From: Nemertoderma westbladi
Lineage: Eukaryota > Xenacoelomorpha > Nemertodermatida > Nemertodermatidae
DNA: 64,000 nucleotides
Direction: 5' to 3'
Assembly: GCA_032718475.1 (NCBI GenBank)
Contig: JAUCBJ010005181.1
Span: 1-64,000 of the forward strand
Shown here: one piece after another, positions 1-10,596 of the stretch
Numbering within the stretch: the stretch's first letter is position 1
Layout of the letters: each line of letters begins with the position of its first letter
Notes under the pieces: model-generated
Seen by the model: only the letters and a program-made list of their open reading frames with translations
Told to the model about the DNA's origin: nothing
The model's database searches: none
Position numbers and translations under genes: made by a program

Positions 1-1053
1 GCTTGACATCTTTTGACATATTTTTGCAAGTATGACACCTTTTGACAATTCAACGTTTTGCCAATTATGAAGTTTTCCAAAAGTGTTAAGCCACATCTTG
101 ATCAATATTTCGGAGAAAATGCTACATTCTTCACACTAACTTGAAAAATACTTTAATTTTCATAAATGTTTTCTTATAAAAACACAACAGTATCTGGATA
201 ATACAACAACGATCACACAGGATGTTAAAAACTTTGCATCAATTATCTCAAATTGAACGTTTGTGGCTTAACACCCTTTTGCATAACACCGTCCACATAA
301 GAGTATAGTTATGGGGAGACCGTACACACCGAGTTTGTGCGTAATCCCTGGCCTAACGTCAGGAAGACAACTTGACTTTTAATTTATGTTACGTTTACAA
401 TTACGATAATGTTAAATAGTTGACCAGAAGGTACATAACTCGCAAACCCAAACTCCCGAACATAAAGTTACTAAGTTAATTATAGGAAAATCCTCATCTT
501 GTACATAAACCATGACCCGTAATATAGTGTCGTTTTTCTGATCCGGTACCTCCCCGCATTTTTTCTAGAAACCTTTATCATATTGCTTGAAATTTGAAAC
601 ACAAAAAACGATCACTTATAGCAGTAGAAATCTTGTTTTTCAATGATTCCGATTTGGGTTTTCAAGAATTGCAAGAATTATCGTTCGCTTGAGACCCTTT
701 ATTCTATATAAGTGTAGTACGTAACATATACATTTAAAAAGCATGTTGTTCCAGATATGGGGGGGGGGGGGGGGGGGGGGGGGGGGGTACTGGACGCAAT
801 AAAAATCATCCCTCTCCAGGGGAAATTGGACGCAAATAACAGCTGATTACTTTCAAAGTAAATAGAAATTAAATAGAATAAACTGCATACAGTGATCTAT
901 AATATTGCCATATTTGAACGCCTAATCTCAGTTGTTTCTCAACAAAATTCGAAACTGGAGGGAAACTGGACGCAAATCCCATCTGGGCGAATTAATATCC
1001 CGCATCAATGTTAAATTCGCAATTTAGGGAAAGGAGCAGGTTACAGTGGCACA
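1..1053. other. Intergenic DNA with poly-G tract and dispersed-repeat pieces
   Basis: No gene is visible. A run of 29 G residues lies at 759-787. It is followed by sequence (788-850, containing CTGGACGCAA and AACAGCTGATTAC) that matches the reverse complement of 17440-17540 and the plus strand of 44670-44760. A second piece, 957-1045, matches 17298-17380 and ends in the GGGAAAGGAGCAGGTTAC core found many times in this window. I read these as fragments of one transposon-like family with poly-G/poly-C ends. Confidence 0.6.
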
Positions 1054-1055
1054 GT

Positions 1056-1775
1056 GGTTACAGTAGGGATGGGCGCTACTCCAATCTGCTACCCGAGTGT
1101 AGGGGTGGGCGCTACTCCTATCTGCTACCCGAAGGTAGGGGTGGGCGCTACTCCTATCTGCTACCATAAGGTAGGGGTGGGGGTTACTCCTATCTGCTAC
1201 CCGAAGGTAGGGGTGGGCGCTACTCCTATCTGCTACACGAAGGTAGGGGTGGGCGCTACTCCTATCTGCTACCCGAAGGTAGGGGTGGGCGCTACTCCTA
1301 TCTGCTACCCGAAGGGAGGGTTGGGCGCTACTCCTATCTGCTACACAAAGGTAGGGGTGGGCGCTACTCCTATCTGCTACCCGAAGGTAGGGGTGGGCGC
1401 TACTCCTATCTGCTACCCGAAGGTAGGGGTGGGCGCTACTCCTATCTGCTACCCGAAGGTAGGGGTGGGCGCTACTCCTATCTGCTACCCGAAGGTAGGG
1501 GTGGGCGCTACTCCTATCTGCTACCCGAAGGTAGGGGTGGGCGCTACTCCTATCTGCTACCCGAAAGTAGGGGTGGGCGCTACTCCTATCTGCTACCCGA
1601 AGGTAGGGGTGGGCGCTACTCCTATCTGCTACCCGAAAGTAGGGGTGGGCGCTACTCCTATCTGCTACCCGAAGGTAGGGGTGGGCGCTACTCCTATCTG
1701 CTACCCGAAAGTAGGGGTGGGCGCTACTCCTATCTGCTACCCGAAAGTAGGGGTGGGCGCTACTCGTCTCCCTCC
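1056..1775. repeat. 36-bp minisatellite, about 20 copies
   Basis: The unit is 36 bp and contains GGGGTGGGCGCTACTCC and ATCTGCTACCCGAAGGTA. It repeats about 20 times with a few point changes and no length changes. Because 36 is a multiple of three and the unit lacks stop codons in one frame on each strand, both strands carry an open reading frame of about 250 codons. Those frames translate as 12-residue repeats with no domain, so I call this a non-coding minisatellite. Confidence 0.9.
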
Positions 1776-1893
1776 CAAGTTTTGCTCCCAATAATTCAAG
1801 TGGTCCTTTAAATATAAAATACAGCCTAACACTAACTTTTGTTAATCATAATGTACGGAGGGTACCTTATGATGTCAATATAATATTATAATT

Positions 1894-2751
1894 TCAAATA
1901 TAGGGTAATAACCAGGTATATAAGAACACTTTAAATTTACCACGGATATTTATAATAAATGAGTCACAACTAGTAAACATTATATCTTTCTGGAGTTTGT
2001 CCCACATTTCTATAAGTTCTTTAGCGGTGTAACCATGAGAAGAAATAACTCTACCGTGGTAGCCACAATAATCGTACGAAACTCCTTTAGCTGCCATGAC
2101 AACATTTTCCATTGCCATGGGTATCACACCATTAGCCTTGGCAACAAGTCCTGTATATGCATCTTCTATAGGGATATAAGGCACGTGGGTGTATGTGGAA
2201 TGGAAGAGTTTCAGAGTCTCCATGGAAATTATATTAAACCCTCCAGCATCATAGGGTTGGTAGAAATTGCACGGGAGAACGTCATACGAGACGTAATATT
2301 TGTTCTTTTTATCCCTTATAACTCGAGTATATAATAGATTCCAGTTTAGGAATCCCGCGTATAGAAGTTTGTCTTTTCTATGCGAGTTTAAATATTCCAA
2401 GAGCTTGTAGGGATTTACAAACACATCTGCGTCCATAGAAATTATAAATGAAACTTCGGGGCAATTATATAAAATCCAGGACCAACTAAGAACCAACTTG
2501 TGCGTTAATGACTGAATATTGTCCGTAAAATTAAACTGAACAATATCATGATAGGCTGCTTGCTCAACTAGAATATTAGAATTATCAACATTGCCGTCCA
2601 CACCGACAACGAATAACAATTTAATTGCCCTTCCACCGATATCTCGAATAGAACCCAGAGTGTGTCGAGCGGTGTGCCTCTTATCAACCTCCGAAGGACC
2701 AGTTCTCACAAGAAACAATACAAAAAAGGCGTTGTCATCAAAATATGTTGA
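1894..2751 (-). CDS. GT31 glycosyltransferase (beta-1,3-galactosyltransferase family), exon 2: catalytic domain
   Basis: This exon encodes residues 99-383 of a type II membrane glycosyltransferase that would act in the Golgi lumen, transferring a sugar from a UDP-sugar to a glycan. Visible GT31 (Galactosyl_T) landmarks are a beta strand running into LVRTGPSE and the basic RHTARHTLGS block (family R-x-x-x-R-x-T-W/L). They continue with the metal-binding DxD motif DADVF (residues 205-209), the YDAGGFNIIS block that corresponds to family YxxGxGYxxS, and the EDAYTG acidic motif (294-299). The exon starts after a TCTCTCAG acceptor at 2752 in phase 0, matching the phase of exon 1, and ends at a TGA. 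The total of 383 residues is normal for the family. The exact sugar specificity cannot be read from the sequence. No polyadenylation signal was recognised. Confidence 0.88.
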   Translation of the reverse strand, partial: STYFDDNAFFVLFLVRTGPSEVDKRHTARHTLGSIRDIGGRAIKLLFVVGVDGNVDNSNILVEQAAYHDIVQFNFTDNIQSLTHKLVLSWSWILYNCPEVSFIISMDADVFVNPYKLLEYLNSHRKDKLLYAGFLNWNLLYTRVIRDKKNKYYVSYDVLPCNFYQPYDAGGFNIISMETLKLFHSTYTHVPYIPIEDAYTGLVAKANGVIPMAMENVVMAAKGVSYDYCGYHGRVISSHGYTAKELIEMWDKLQKDIMFTSCDSFIINIRGKFKVFLYTWLLPYI

Positions 2752-4166
2752 CTGAGAGACGCGGGGCGAAGTAAGCGAGCTTAGGATACGGCTACCGCTG
2801 TTTTATTCATTGTCCGTCCGTCGGTCGGTCTGCCTGACGGTCGGTCGGTCGGTCTGCCTGTCGGTCGGTCTGCCTGACGGTCGGTCGGTCGGTCTGCCTG
2901 TCGGTCGGTCTGCCTGACGGTCGGTCGGTCTGCCTGACGGTCGGTTGGTCGGTCTGCCTGTCGGTCGGTCTGCCTGTCGGTCGGTCTGCCTGTCGGTCGG
3001 TCTGGCTGACGGTCGGTCGGTCGGTCTGCCTGTCGGTCGGTCTGCATGACGGTCGGTCGGTCGGTCTGCCTGTCGCTCGGTCTTCCTGTCGCTCGGTCTG
3101 CCTGACGGTCGGTCGGTCGGTCGGTCGGTCGGTCGGTCGGTCGGTCGGTCGGTCGGTCGGTCGGTCGGTCGGTCGGTCGGTCGGTCGGTCGGTCGGTCGG
3201 TCGGTCGGTCGGTCGGTCGGTCGGTCGGTCGGTCGGTCGGTCGGTCGGTCGGTCGGTCGGTCGGTCGGTCGGTCGGTCGGTCGGTCGGTCGGTCGGTCGG
3301 TCGGTCGGTCGGTCGGTCGGTCGGTCGGTCGGTCGGTCGGTCGGTCGGTCGGTCGGTCTGCCTGTCGGTCGGTCTGCCTGTCGGTCGGTCTGCCTGACGG
3401 TCGGTCGCTCGGTCTGCCTGTCGCTCGGTCTTCCTGTCGGTCTGACTGTCGGTCGGTCTGCCAGTCGGTCGGTCTGCCTGTCGCTCGGTCTTCCTGTCAC
3501 TCGGTCTGACTGTCGTTCGGTTTGCCTGACGGTCGGTCGGTCGGTCAGCCTGTAGCTCGGTCTTCCTGTCGCTCGGTCTGACTGTCGGTCGGTCTGCCTG
3601 ACGGTCGGTCGGTCGGTCTGCCTGTCGGTCGGTCTGCCTGTCGGTCGGTCTGCCTGTCGGTCGGTCTGCCTGACGGTCGGTCGGTCGGTCTGCCTGTCGC
3701 TCGGTCTTCCTGTCGCTCGGTCTGCCTGTCGGACGGTCCGCATGACAATCGGTCGGTCGGTCGGTCTGCCTGTCGGTCGGTCTGCCTGTCGGTCGGTCTG
3801 CCTGTCGGTCGGTCTGCCTGTCGGTCGGTCTGCCTGTCGGTCGGTCTGCCTGTCGGTCGGTCTGCCTGTCGGTCGGTCTGCCTGGCGGTCGGTCGGTCGG
3901 TCGGTCTGCCTGTCGGTCTGACTGTCGGTCGGTCTGCCTGTCGGACGGTCTGCCTGTCGGTTGGTCTGCCTGTCGGTCGGTCTGCCTTTCGTATAATGTT
4001 TGAAGGCTAATAACTCAGTCAATCTTTGATGGAATTAAACCAAACTTGGTACACATGTTGCATGTTAAAAGTGTGAAAGATAATTTGCGCTGGTGGGGCT
4101 CAGCAGTTCTCCAGTCTTCCGCTAGAGGCCGACTAGTTGATACAGTGGTAAGATAACCTCGCTTAC
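2752..4166 (-). repeat. Intron of the GT31 gene, mostly a GGTC-type satellite
   Basis: The 1,415-bp intron has a GTAAGC donor and a CTCTCAG acceptor on the minus strand. From 2818 to about 3986 it is a simple-sequence array on the plus strand. The core at 3106-3358 is pure (CGGT)n, about 63 tetramers. Both flanks are variants in which TCGGTCGGTC alternates with TGCCTGTCGG or TGCCTGACGG. The long minus-strand frame through it (PTDRQTDR repeats) is an artefact of a stop-free 4-bp repeat. Confidence 0.88.
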
Positions 4167-4460
4167 TTGTTCCTGTGAACGAACGAGTTGATGATGCTGC
4201 TTACAAAAGTTTTTGTTCGAAATTAACAGATTATATTGAATATCATAAATATTATGTGTTTCATTGAAATAATCTTTGGGCGAATTTCTCAAACATAAAC
4301 GCATTCCGTTGGAAAACCATAAGTAGTAAAGAAGAAAAAACATAGCAGATATCGTGACCCATATGTAAGGTTTGCGTGAAAGCCAAACACATATTCTTTG
4401 TAACTTCATTGTTACCAACCTCTGTCGAAAAGTAGAATAATCTTTCAGTTTGCTTAGCAT
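4167..4460 (-). CDS. GT31 glycosyltransferase, exon 1: cytoplasmic tail, membrane anchor and stem
   Basis: Exon 1 encodes residues 1-98. A short basic N-terminus (residues 1-31, rich in K and R) precedes one hydrophobic segment at about 32-49 (YIWVTISAMFFLLYYLWF). A stem with an N-glycosylation sequon (NET at 66-68) follows. This is the standard type II topology of Golgi glycosyltransferases, so the catalytic domain in exon 2 would be lumenal. The exon ends after CAGGAACAA at a GTAAGC donor, in phase 0, which joins in frame to exon 2 at 2751. The frame would read on past the donor for about 14 codons if unspliced. The start is the first ATG in this frame. A second ATG at codon 18 is possible. 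Confidence 0.8.
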
Positions 4461-4947
4461 TATAAAACTCCTATATACTGTAAGTAATGATGATAGTGAA
4501 TATCTTATTTGTTCAATGTTTATAATACCAGGATTACGACCTATACCAAAGGGTAAAATAATATCGTTCGCAAACTATTTAATTTTAAAATTTTTGTTTA
4601 ATTTAAAATTGCTGAAAAGTGTAAGCTAAATTTTGGGTGCACTGTAATATTCAATAAAATCATTTTCTACGCCCCTTAGCGAACTGAGTCAAAATTTATA
4701 TTTTTGACTTAAAATACAGTACTGCTCCTTTGTTATCCCAATATTTTCAGAAGTTGTAAGTGTAACCTGTTTTTTTGGATTAAGCATGGTCGATTACGTA
4801 AAAAAAATTCAAGCAGAACTTTTGTTTCGTACTTTTCAACAAAAATACCGATATTTTTCCAAATAATTTTCAAATTTTCAAGATGGCACTGATTATTTTC
4901 GTAAAAAATGTTATAACGGATGAGCAATTGTAAAACTAATGTAGGCA
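4461..4947. other. AT-rich intergenic DNA, nothing recognised
   Basis: This is probably the 5' flank of the minus-strand GT31 gene. I see no coding signal, and I could not identify a promoter motif with confidence. Confidence 0.5.
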
Positions 4948-5100
4948 TTAAGAATTATTCTTAAAGCAATATTGGCTTAGCAAGCCCAACTAACCTATTT
5001 AATTAAGATATGGGTTGCCCAGTTCGGGATCTCTTAATTAAATAGTTTATGTAACAGTTGAGCTTTGGAAGCCAATATTCTTTTAAGAATATTCTTAATC
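4948..5100. repeat. Long imperfect inverted repeat (hairpin)
   Basis: The left arm, 4948-5008, is an imperfect reverse complement of 5031-5099. Shared blocks are ATTAAGAAT..TTCTTAAA, CAATATTGGCTT and CTATTTAATTAAG. The loop is about 22 bases (ATGGGTTGCCCAGTTCGGG). The right arm is inside the first 275-bp unit. Confidence 0.7.
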
Positions 5101-5820
5101 CCTCTTACTAAATGAAAATAATATAATAAAATAATCTCGTGAAAATAATGTTACATTTAAAAAAACTACGTATTGCATATTAAATAAAGTGAAACATATT
5201 TTCACTATGCTCTCGATTCATTAATATCTCGAGTAAGCCTATAATGAAAGTAATGTTAAATGTTATACATTATTTAATTAAGATATGGGTTGCCCAGTTC
5301 GGGATCTCTTAATTAAATAGTTTATGTAACAGTTGAGCTTTGGAAGCCAATATTCTTTTAAGAATATTCTTAATCCCTCTTACTAAATGAAAATAATATA
5401 ATAAAATAATCTCGTGAAAATAATGTTACATTTAAAAAAACTACGTATTGCATATTAAATAAAGTGAAACATATTTTCACTATGCTCTCGATTCATTAAT
5501 ATCTCGAGTAAGCCTATAATGAAAGTAATGTTAAATGTTATACATTATTTAATTAAGATATGGGTTGCCCAGTTCGGGATCTCTTAATTAAATAGTTTAT
5601 GTAACAGTTGAGCTTTGGAAGCCAATATTCTTTTAAGAATATTCTTAATCCCTCTTACTAAATGAAAATAATATAATAAAATAATCTCGTGAAAATAATG
5701 TTACATTTAAAAAAACTACGTATTGCATATTAAATAAAGTGAAACATATTTTCACTATGCTCTCGATTCATTAATATCTCGAGTAAGCCTATAATGAAAG
5801 TAATGTTAAATGTTATACAT
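4996..5820. repeat. Three tandem copies of a 275-bp AT-rich unit
   Basis: Units lie at 4996-5270, 5271-5545 and 5546-5820, and they look identical by eye. Each begins TATTTAATTAAGATATGGG and ends TTAAATGTTATACAT. Each carries a short inverted repeat (TATTTAATTAAGA / TCTTAATTAAATA) and the palindrome AATATTCTTTTAAGAATATT. The near identity suggests a recent tandem triplication. Confidence 0.92.
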
Positions 5821-7185
5821 TATTTACCGTTACATTTACTATACATAGATTTCACAAGAACTGGCTATTTTAAAAGAAAACAAACCAATACCACACTACA
5901 CTGCTCAATGCTCATGTACAATAATTAGTAATCTATTTATAAATATATACTGTAAACTGTGAACTTTGACCTGTTTAGTGATTGTGAATTACAGTATATT
6001 TATTGTACGGAAGTCCAAAGCGGGCAGTAAACACATTACTTTGGGGGTGTGTGTGTGTGGTTGACGGGATTGCACGTCATCCTCTCGCATACATTGGGGG
6101 AGATGCCGTCACCTCCACACACCTACACACACATACGTGTCTAGGGGTCCAATTGAGGACTTGCTACTTCCTACAGTGGAATTGGGGACTTTTTTCATTT
6201 TGTTGCTGTGAATTCAACCAAGGTATCAAAATGTACGTCAAGATATCCTCTACATGTTTCAAATGAAGACAAATTATGAAAATCACTAAGTTTCATTACA
6301 TTTGAGATCACATGTTACATAGGGAATGAGGACGTACATAGCTAGTTACCCCCTAGACAGGAAATGAGGACACACATCCTGTGTTTATAAATGAGGGATA
6401 TACAGTTTAATTTTTGCCGCAAGGTGGCGTCCTGTAGTGATACATTTACAGTAGGGAAGGATACGGATAAAATGGAAGAAGAAGGGCAAAATGAGGTGTG
6501 GCGGGATCAACTTATCTGGATGCACAATAACTATCCTTAATTTTTATATGGTAAGGTGTTTATGTGGTAGGCTACACCCCACCCTGCCATTATGATTACT
6601 CAGGTGACTTTAGGCACGAAACTACCTCCTTAATATTTATGAATGGAAAGAAGGGATTTCGGTAAAGGAAAAAGGGCTTTAAATTTCAAGGTATAATTAT
6701 ATAATATATTTAATTCCGCAACACTGTATTCACGCTGGCTGGAGTGATAATGAACATGAATAAATTAAAGCTTGTGATTATAATACTAAAGAGAAAACAA
6801 TATACATACAACACCAAAGTGACATTTCAAAATATAAAGCCTCTTACCATACCACTACTAACAGTGCCACTATTAATGTAGGAGGCCTACAGTTTTATTT
6901 ATTGTGATCTGAGAAAATGAGTCCAGGTGTATTGTATTGTAGCTATGTAAAACACATAGCACTTCTAAAGTTAAATAATATTCGTTTCCAAATAAAATAT
7001 CATGAATTAATACTGGAAAGATATATCTCATCCCAGCTATTCTAGATTTACTAAAAAAAAAACTAAGGCCCTCAATTCCGCTATGTTTTAACGGACCTCA
7101 GACACACATCTCCAGTAATATATCATCACATCCCATCCCGGCTATTCTAGATTTACTTATAAACCTAAGGTCCTCAATTCCGCTA
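5821..7185. other. Intergenic DNA with short degenerate repeats
   Basis: Nothing convincingly coding. An open frame at 6003-6266 is short and interrupted by GTGTGTGT and ACACACAT low-complexity sequence. Two imperfect copies of a segment (ATCCCRGCTATTCTAGATTTACT) lie at about 7030-7075 and 7135-7185. A related copy is at 8445-8545, together with ATGTTTTAACGGACCTC. Confidence 0.5.
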
Positions 7186-8453
7186 TTGTTCGCGCTTTCA
7201 GACCTTTAGCAGTTTAACCTGCCAATTTTAGGTGTCCTCTTGTTTATAAATCGACTTTAGCCTATAACAATTATTTAGTGCACATGAAGTAACATTAGCC
7301 GAAGCCAGTCTATGCGCGATCATTCACCCACAGTTAAGGGAGACTGGATTCGGGTGCTTTGAAATTTATTGCGTTGCAGACCTACTGTATTATTCGATTG
7401 ATCGTTACTATATAATCTCTGACAATATTATTCACTTTCGGGGAAATATTAACAGTTCCTTTAGGACGTGGCGCTTTAAGTATATAAACAGAGTTATGAC
7501 TTATACTAAACACAACTAGATGGCTACTGATTTTCGTAAATAGCGCATTCTTTAGGAGATGCTTTATTATCTGTCACACTACTGCACACGACTTCACAAT
7601 ACTTCACACTGATCTGCCGACCGTCACTGAATTTGATCATATATAAGGAGGATAGCAACAGACACATGTAGGGATTATGAAATAGCATTTAATTCACACT
7701 AAAACCACTATAATCTAAGTCGCAATTGCTACAGGTAACCGGTCCCTCTTACCTTCAGTAATCAAGAAGATTGGGGGTTTTATGATTATTTATCGGTATT
7801 CTCCAAATATTACAACATATCCATCAACATATAACAATTAATAACAGACGGTAAACAGAAGTAAAATAGTGCGGTGAATAGGATTGAGTGAGTGCAGTTT
7901 GACCAGTTTGGTTGATATGTGGATTGCAGTGCTCCAGGTGACCAGGTATGAGTTGCACAGTAATGTTCCCAGCCAGATAATAGATTTACGTTCTTATAAT
8001 CAAAGCCGTCTAATGTTGGCCAAAGTCTGAAACTTCTACAGAAGCACAGAAGAATTTCTAAGCCGATGTTCCGAGGCTCAGAAAAGGTAAACAAAAACCG
8101 TAATGCATTGCGCGGTTTTCCGTAGGCCTCTGTGCAAGATAAAATGAAAATCGCTCTGATTGGCTGAGCGAGCTGAACAAAGAGATGTTCCACGTTTACA
8201 GTAAATCAGCTGACAGATTTCGTCATCTGAGTTCCAGTCTTTTAGAGTATTAAGCGCATTGCGGCAGAAAATGGCTTATTATGTCCGCTAAAGCACCTAC
8301 ACGGTACATTGCGGAGAAAATGGCTTGTTATGTCCACTAAAACACCTACACGGTACATTGCGGAGAAAATGGCTTGTTATGTCCGCTAAAACACCTACAC
8401 GGTATATTGCGGAGAAAAATGAGTTGTTATATCCGCAAAAGCTTTTACAGCTA
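7186..8453 (+). mobile_element. Dispersed ~1.1-1.3 kb element, copy 1
   Basis: This segment is repeated in the same orientation at 59611-60752 with high identity and small indels. It begins at TTGTTCGCGCTTTCAGACC and ends near CGCAAAAGCTTTTAC. The 3' end is a tandem block of about 50-bp units (ATTGCGGAGAAAATGGCTTG then TATGTCCGCTAAAACACC), four units here and about three in the other copy. No transposase or reverse transcriptase is encoded. The minus-strand frame at 7810-8193 recurs in broken form in the second copy and is not a known protein. The class is unassigned. A solo-LTR or a non-autonomous DNA element are both possible. Confidence 0.75.
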
Positions 8454-8957
8454 TGTTTTAACGGACCTCTAGACACACATCTCCAGTACCAATAATATGT
8501 CATCACATCCCATCCCATCCCAACTATACTAGATTTACTAATAAACATAAAAATAACTTGAGTGTGTGGAAAGATTTTGCTCAAATTGCGTGGTAATCTT
8601 TTTAATTCGATGCCCCTTTGAGACATAATTTGCAAAATTGAACCAACACTTTTCACATTTTTTTTATTTTCCTTAAATATCAATTAATTTTACGCCGAAA
8701 AAACAATAAAATCTATGCAGTACTAGGATTTTTTTACGTAGCGAAACTAGGTGTTTCTTCTTCTCTAGATTTTGGGGTAAGCTCGGCTACTGAAGATTAA
8801 TGCATATTTGATATTTTAGTCAGCAGCTCGTTTAAAAATAATATATTTTTCAAAAGAACTGGCGCCAAATTATGATACTGAATGAAGCGAAAATGTCAAT
8901 TATTCCAACAACATAATTTCAGCCCCCCAGCCCCCCCCCCCCCCTCCCCCCCACATC
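8454..8957. other. Intergenic DNA with poly-C tract
   Basis: No coding signal. A C-rich tract at about 8923-8952 abuts the end of the minus-strand ORF at 8958. Confidence 0.5.
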
Positions 8958-9614
8958 TTACTGCTCCACCTTCATACCTGATTCTCCATCCAAATCAAAA
9001 CGTGATGATTCGGATCGATTCTCGCTGGATACCCTAATTTCTCGCCGAGTCCCAGTTTCCTGACGCACTTCGGACGACCCGCTAACCTTCTTCAACTCGC
9101 CGCAAGAGGGACACGTGACCAACTCGAACCCGATGGAAAGAGGGACGTCTATAGACAGACCGTCTCTGGCGGCCAACTTTAGAGGAAGACCGTGGGTGTT
9201 CCCATTGGCTGCCGCCTTGGAATACAGTCGTACGGGTGAGTCTGACGTTGGAGTGACAAGGCTACCGGTATGAACGCTGCACTTCGATGTTGAATGACAG
9301 TCTGAGATCTCACTGCGATCCAATGTAATTGAATGCGTTGGCGATGGTTTAAGATTTACCGTGTAAGTAATCTCGATGTCAGTGACTTTAAGGTTTTTCG
9401 TGTTGGTTCGGGTGTAGTAAAGTCTGTTATAGACGGTAGAACGAGGTCTTCGCATAGGAGTGTAAGAGAAAGTTTCATTTTTAACGAATAAATGAACAGA
9501 CTCTTTTATAAAACTGACAGATATCGGCATATAATGTCCGTCATTTCGTACAACTTCTGGTTTAGTTTGCACGAACACGTAACAGTTTAAATGCTGCGTA
9601 CACCGCTTCAACAT
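8958..9614 (-). CDS. Unidentified 218-residue protein or exon
   Basis: This is an uninterrupted frame from an ATG in good context (AAAGAATG) to a TAA. Base composition is clearly richer in G+C than the flanks, with CGA/CGT arginine codons and third-position bias that look like the recognised host exons. I do not recognise a domain. The first 90 residues are mixed hydrophobic and basic (for example RRPRSTVYNRLYY). The second half is serine-rich and hydrophilic with a single CPSCGEL. There is no signal peptide, and no membrane span is clear. It could be a single-exon gene, or one exon of a longer minus-strand gene that might include the EF-hand exon at 11201-11310. The product is unknown. Confidence 0.45.
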   Translation of the reverse strand: MLKRCTQHLNCYVFVQTKPEVVRNDGHYMPISVSFIKESVHLFVKNETFSYTPMRRPRSTVYNRLYYTRTNTKNLKVTDIEITYTVNLKPSPTHSITLDRSEISDCHSTSKCSVHTGSLVTPTSDSPVRLYSKAAANGNTHGLPLKLAARDGLSIDVPLSIGFELVTCPSCGELKKVSGSSEVRQETGTRREIRVSSENRSESSRFDLDGESGMKVEQ

Positions 9615-9726
9615 TCTTTACAGATATTGAAAACTTTTAAATCTACAGTATAAGTGAAGTCGCACTATAAAGTTTAATGAGTAAACATTCTGTAATTTTA
9701 TTAATGAAAAAGAATAGAATACCGCC

Positions 9727-10004
9727 CATGTGAAGAATAGGGCTACCAGGATTTCACTTTTCGGTCGACTTTTTATTGGAATTTTATATATGAAGATTTT
9801 TTATTTTTTTAATTTATCTTTATTAAGTGTTTTATAGCGCTAATTTCTTTCTTATAACCTGTACATAGGCCTACTGTATACTAATTTGTTTATTGTTTTG
9901 TTTATATTCATCCCTTCTGTAACCTGTGGTTTTTGGTTAAAACCTGGTATTCTTCACATGGGGGTAACTGCAAACGGCAGAAAGTCTGGTATTCTTCACA
10001 TGGG
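9727..10004. mobile_element. Foldback/MITE-like element with CATGTGAAGAATACC termini, copy 1
   Basis: The left end has CATGTGAAGAATA then CCAGGATTTCACTTTTCGG. The right end has AACCTGGTATTCTTCACATG (to 9960), and a second TCTGGTATTCTTCACATG follows to about 10003. The termini are thus inverted copies of each other. Inside are a GTTTATTGTTTTG.TTATATTC block and a TTCTGTAACCTG block, the same core seen in the window's other repeats. A related copy lies at 19431-19785. Confidence 0.75.
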
Positions 10005-10596
10005 CCCTGGGAATAGTAATATTAAGTAACAAATACAGTAATATAATAATAGTTTAATAATATTTGCAATTTAATTTTCTCTGATTGCGCTCTGCTAATG
10101 TATTACTATTTGGATCCACCCCATGCTTTATGTTACTGCGGCTTTGTATTTAGTCAACCTGGTGTTCGATAAAGTCTATCTACTGTATGATGAATCGTTG
10201 TGTATTCACGTACAACATCTGCCGGCTACGTTCATTTATAATGCGAGCAACCAGCATACAAACTTAGGGGATATAAACACACAACCTAAACAGTTCTTGT
10301 TAGGAAGTCCTATAGTATTTAAGGTATTGACTCTGGAAACCAAAGGTTGTAATAGTAAACAGTAAGCATAATGTTCAAACTGGATGATCCCAAAATAACT
10401 GTCGGCCAAAGGAAACGAAATCCAGGCTCGATCCCAATTGCACATCAGAATAAGTACAGTAGGACATAATAGTTGGAATACCAGAAGTAATTGTTGCTGG
10501 CATTGGATTGTTATATTTATAGTTTATGATTGGTGTTATGGGTGAATGAGTGGTTTCATATTATTATAATATTTTGTTGGGCACAGCTTTTGCAAA
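10005..10596. other. Intergenic DNA, no gene seen
   Basis: Overlapping short frames on both strands (10123-10365 plus, 10236-10445 minus) have no recognisable features and low coding character. Confidence 0.45.

Noticed and set aside
2781-4022. 413-codon minus-strand frame of PTDRQTDR repeats
   Set aside because: It is the translation of a GGTC-type simple repeat lying inside the GT31 intron. No domain, no independent gene signals.
6003-6266. 87-codon plus-strand frame
   Set aside because: Low-complexity GTGTGT/ACACAC content, no splice context, no recognisable motif.
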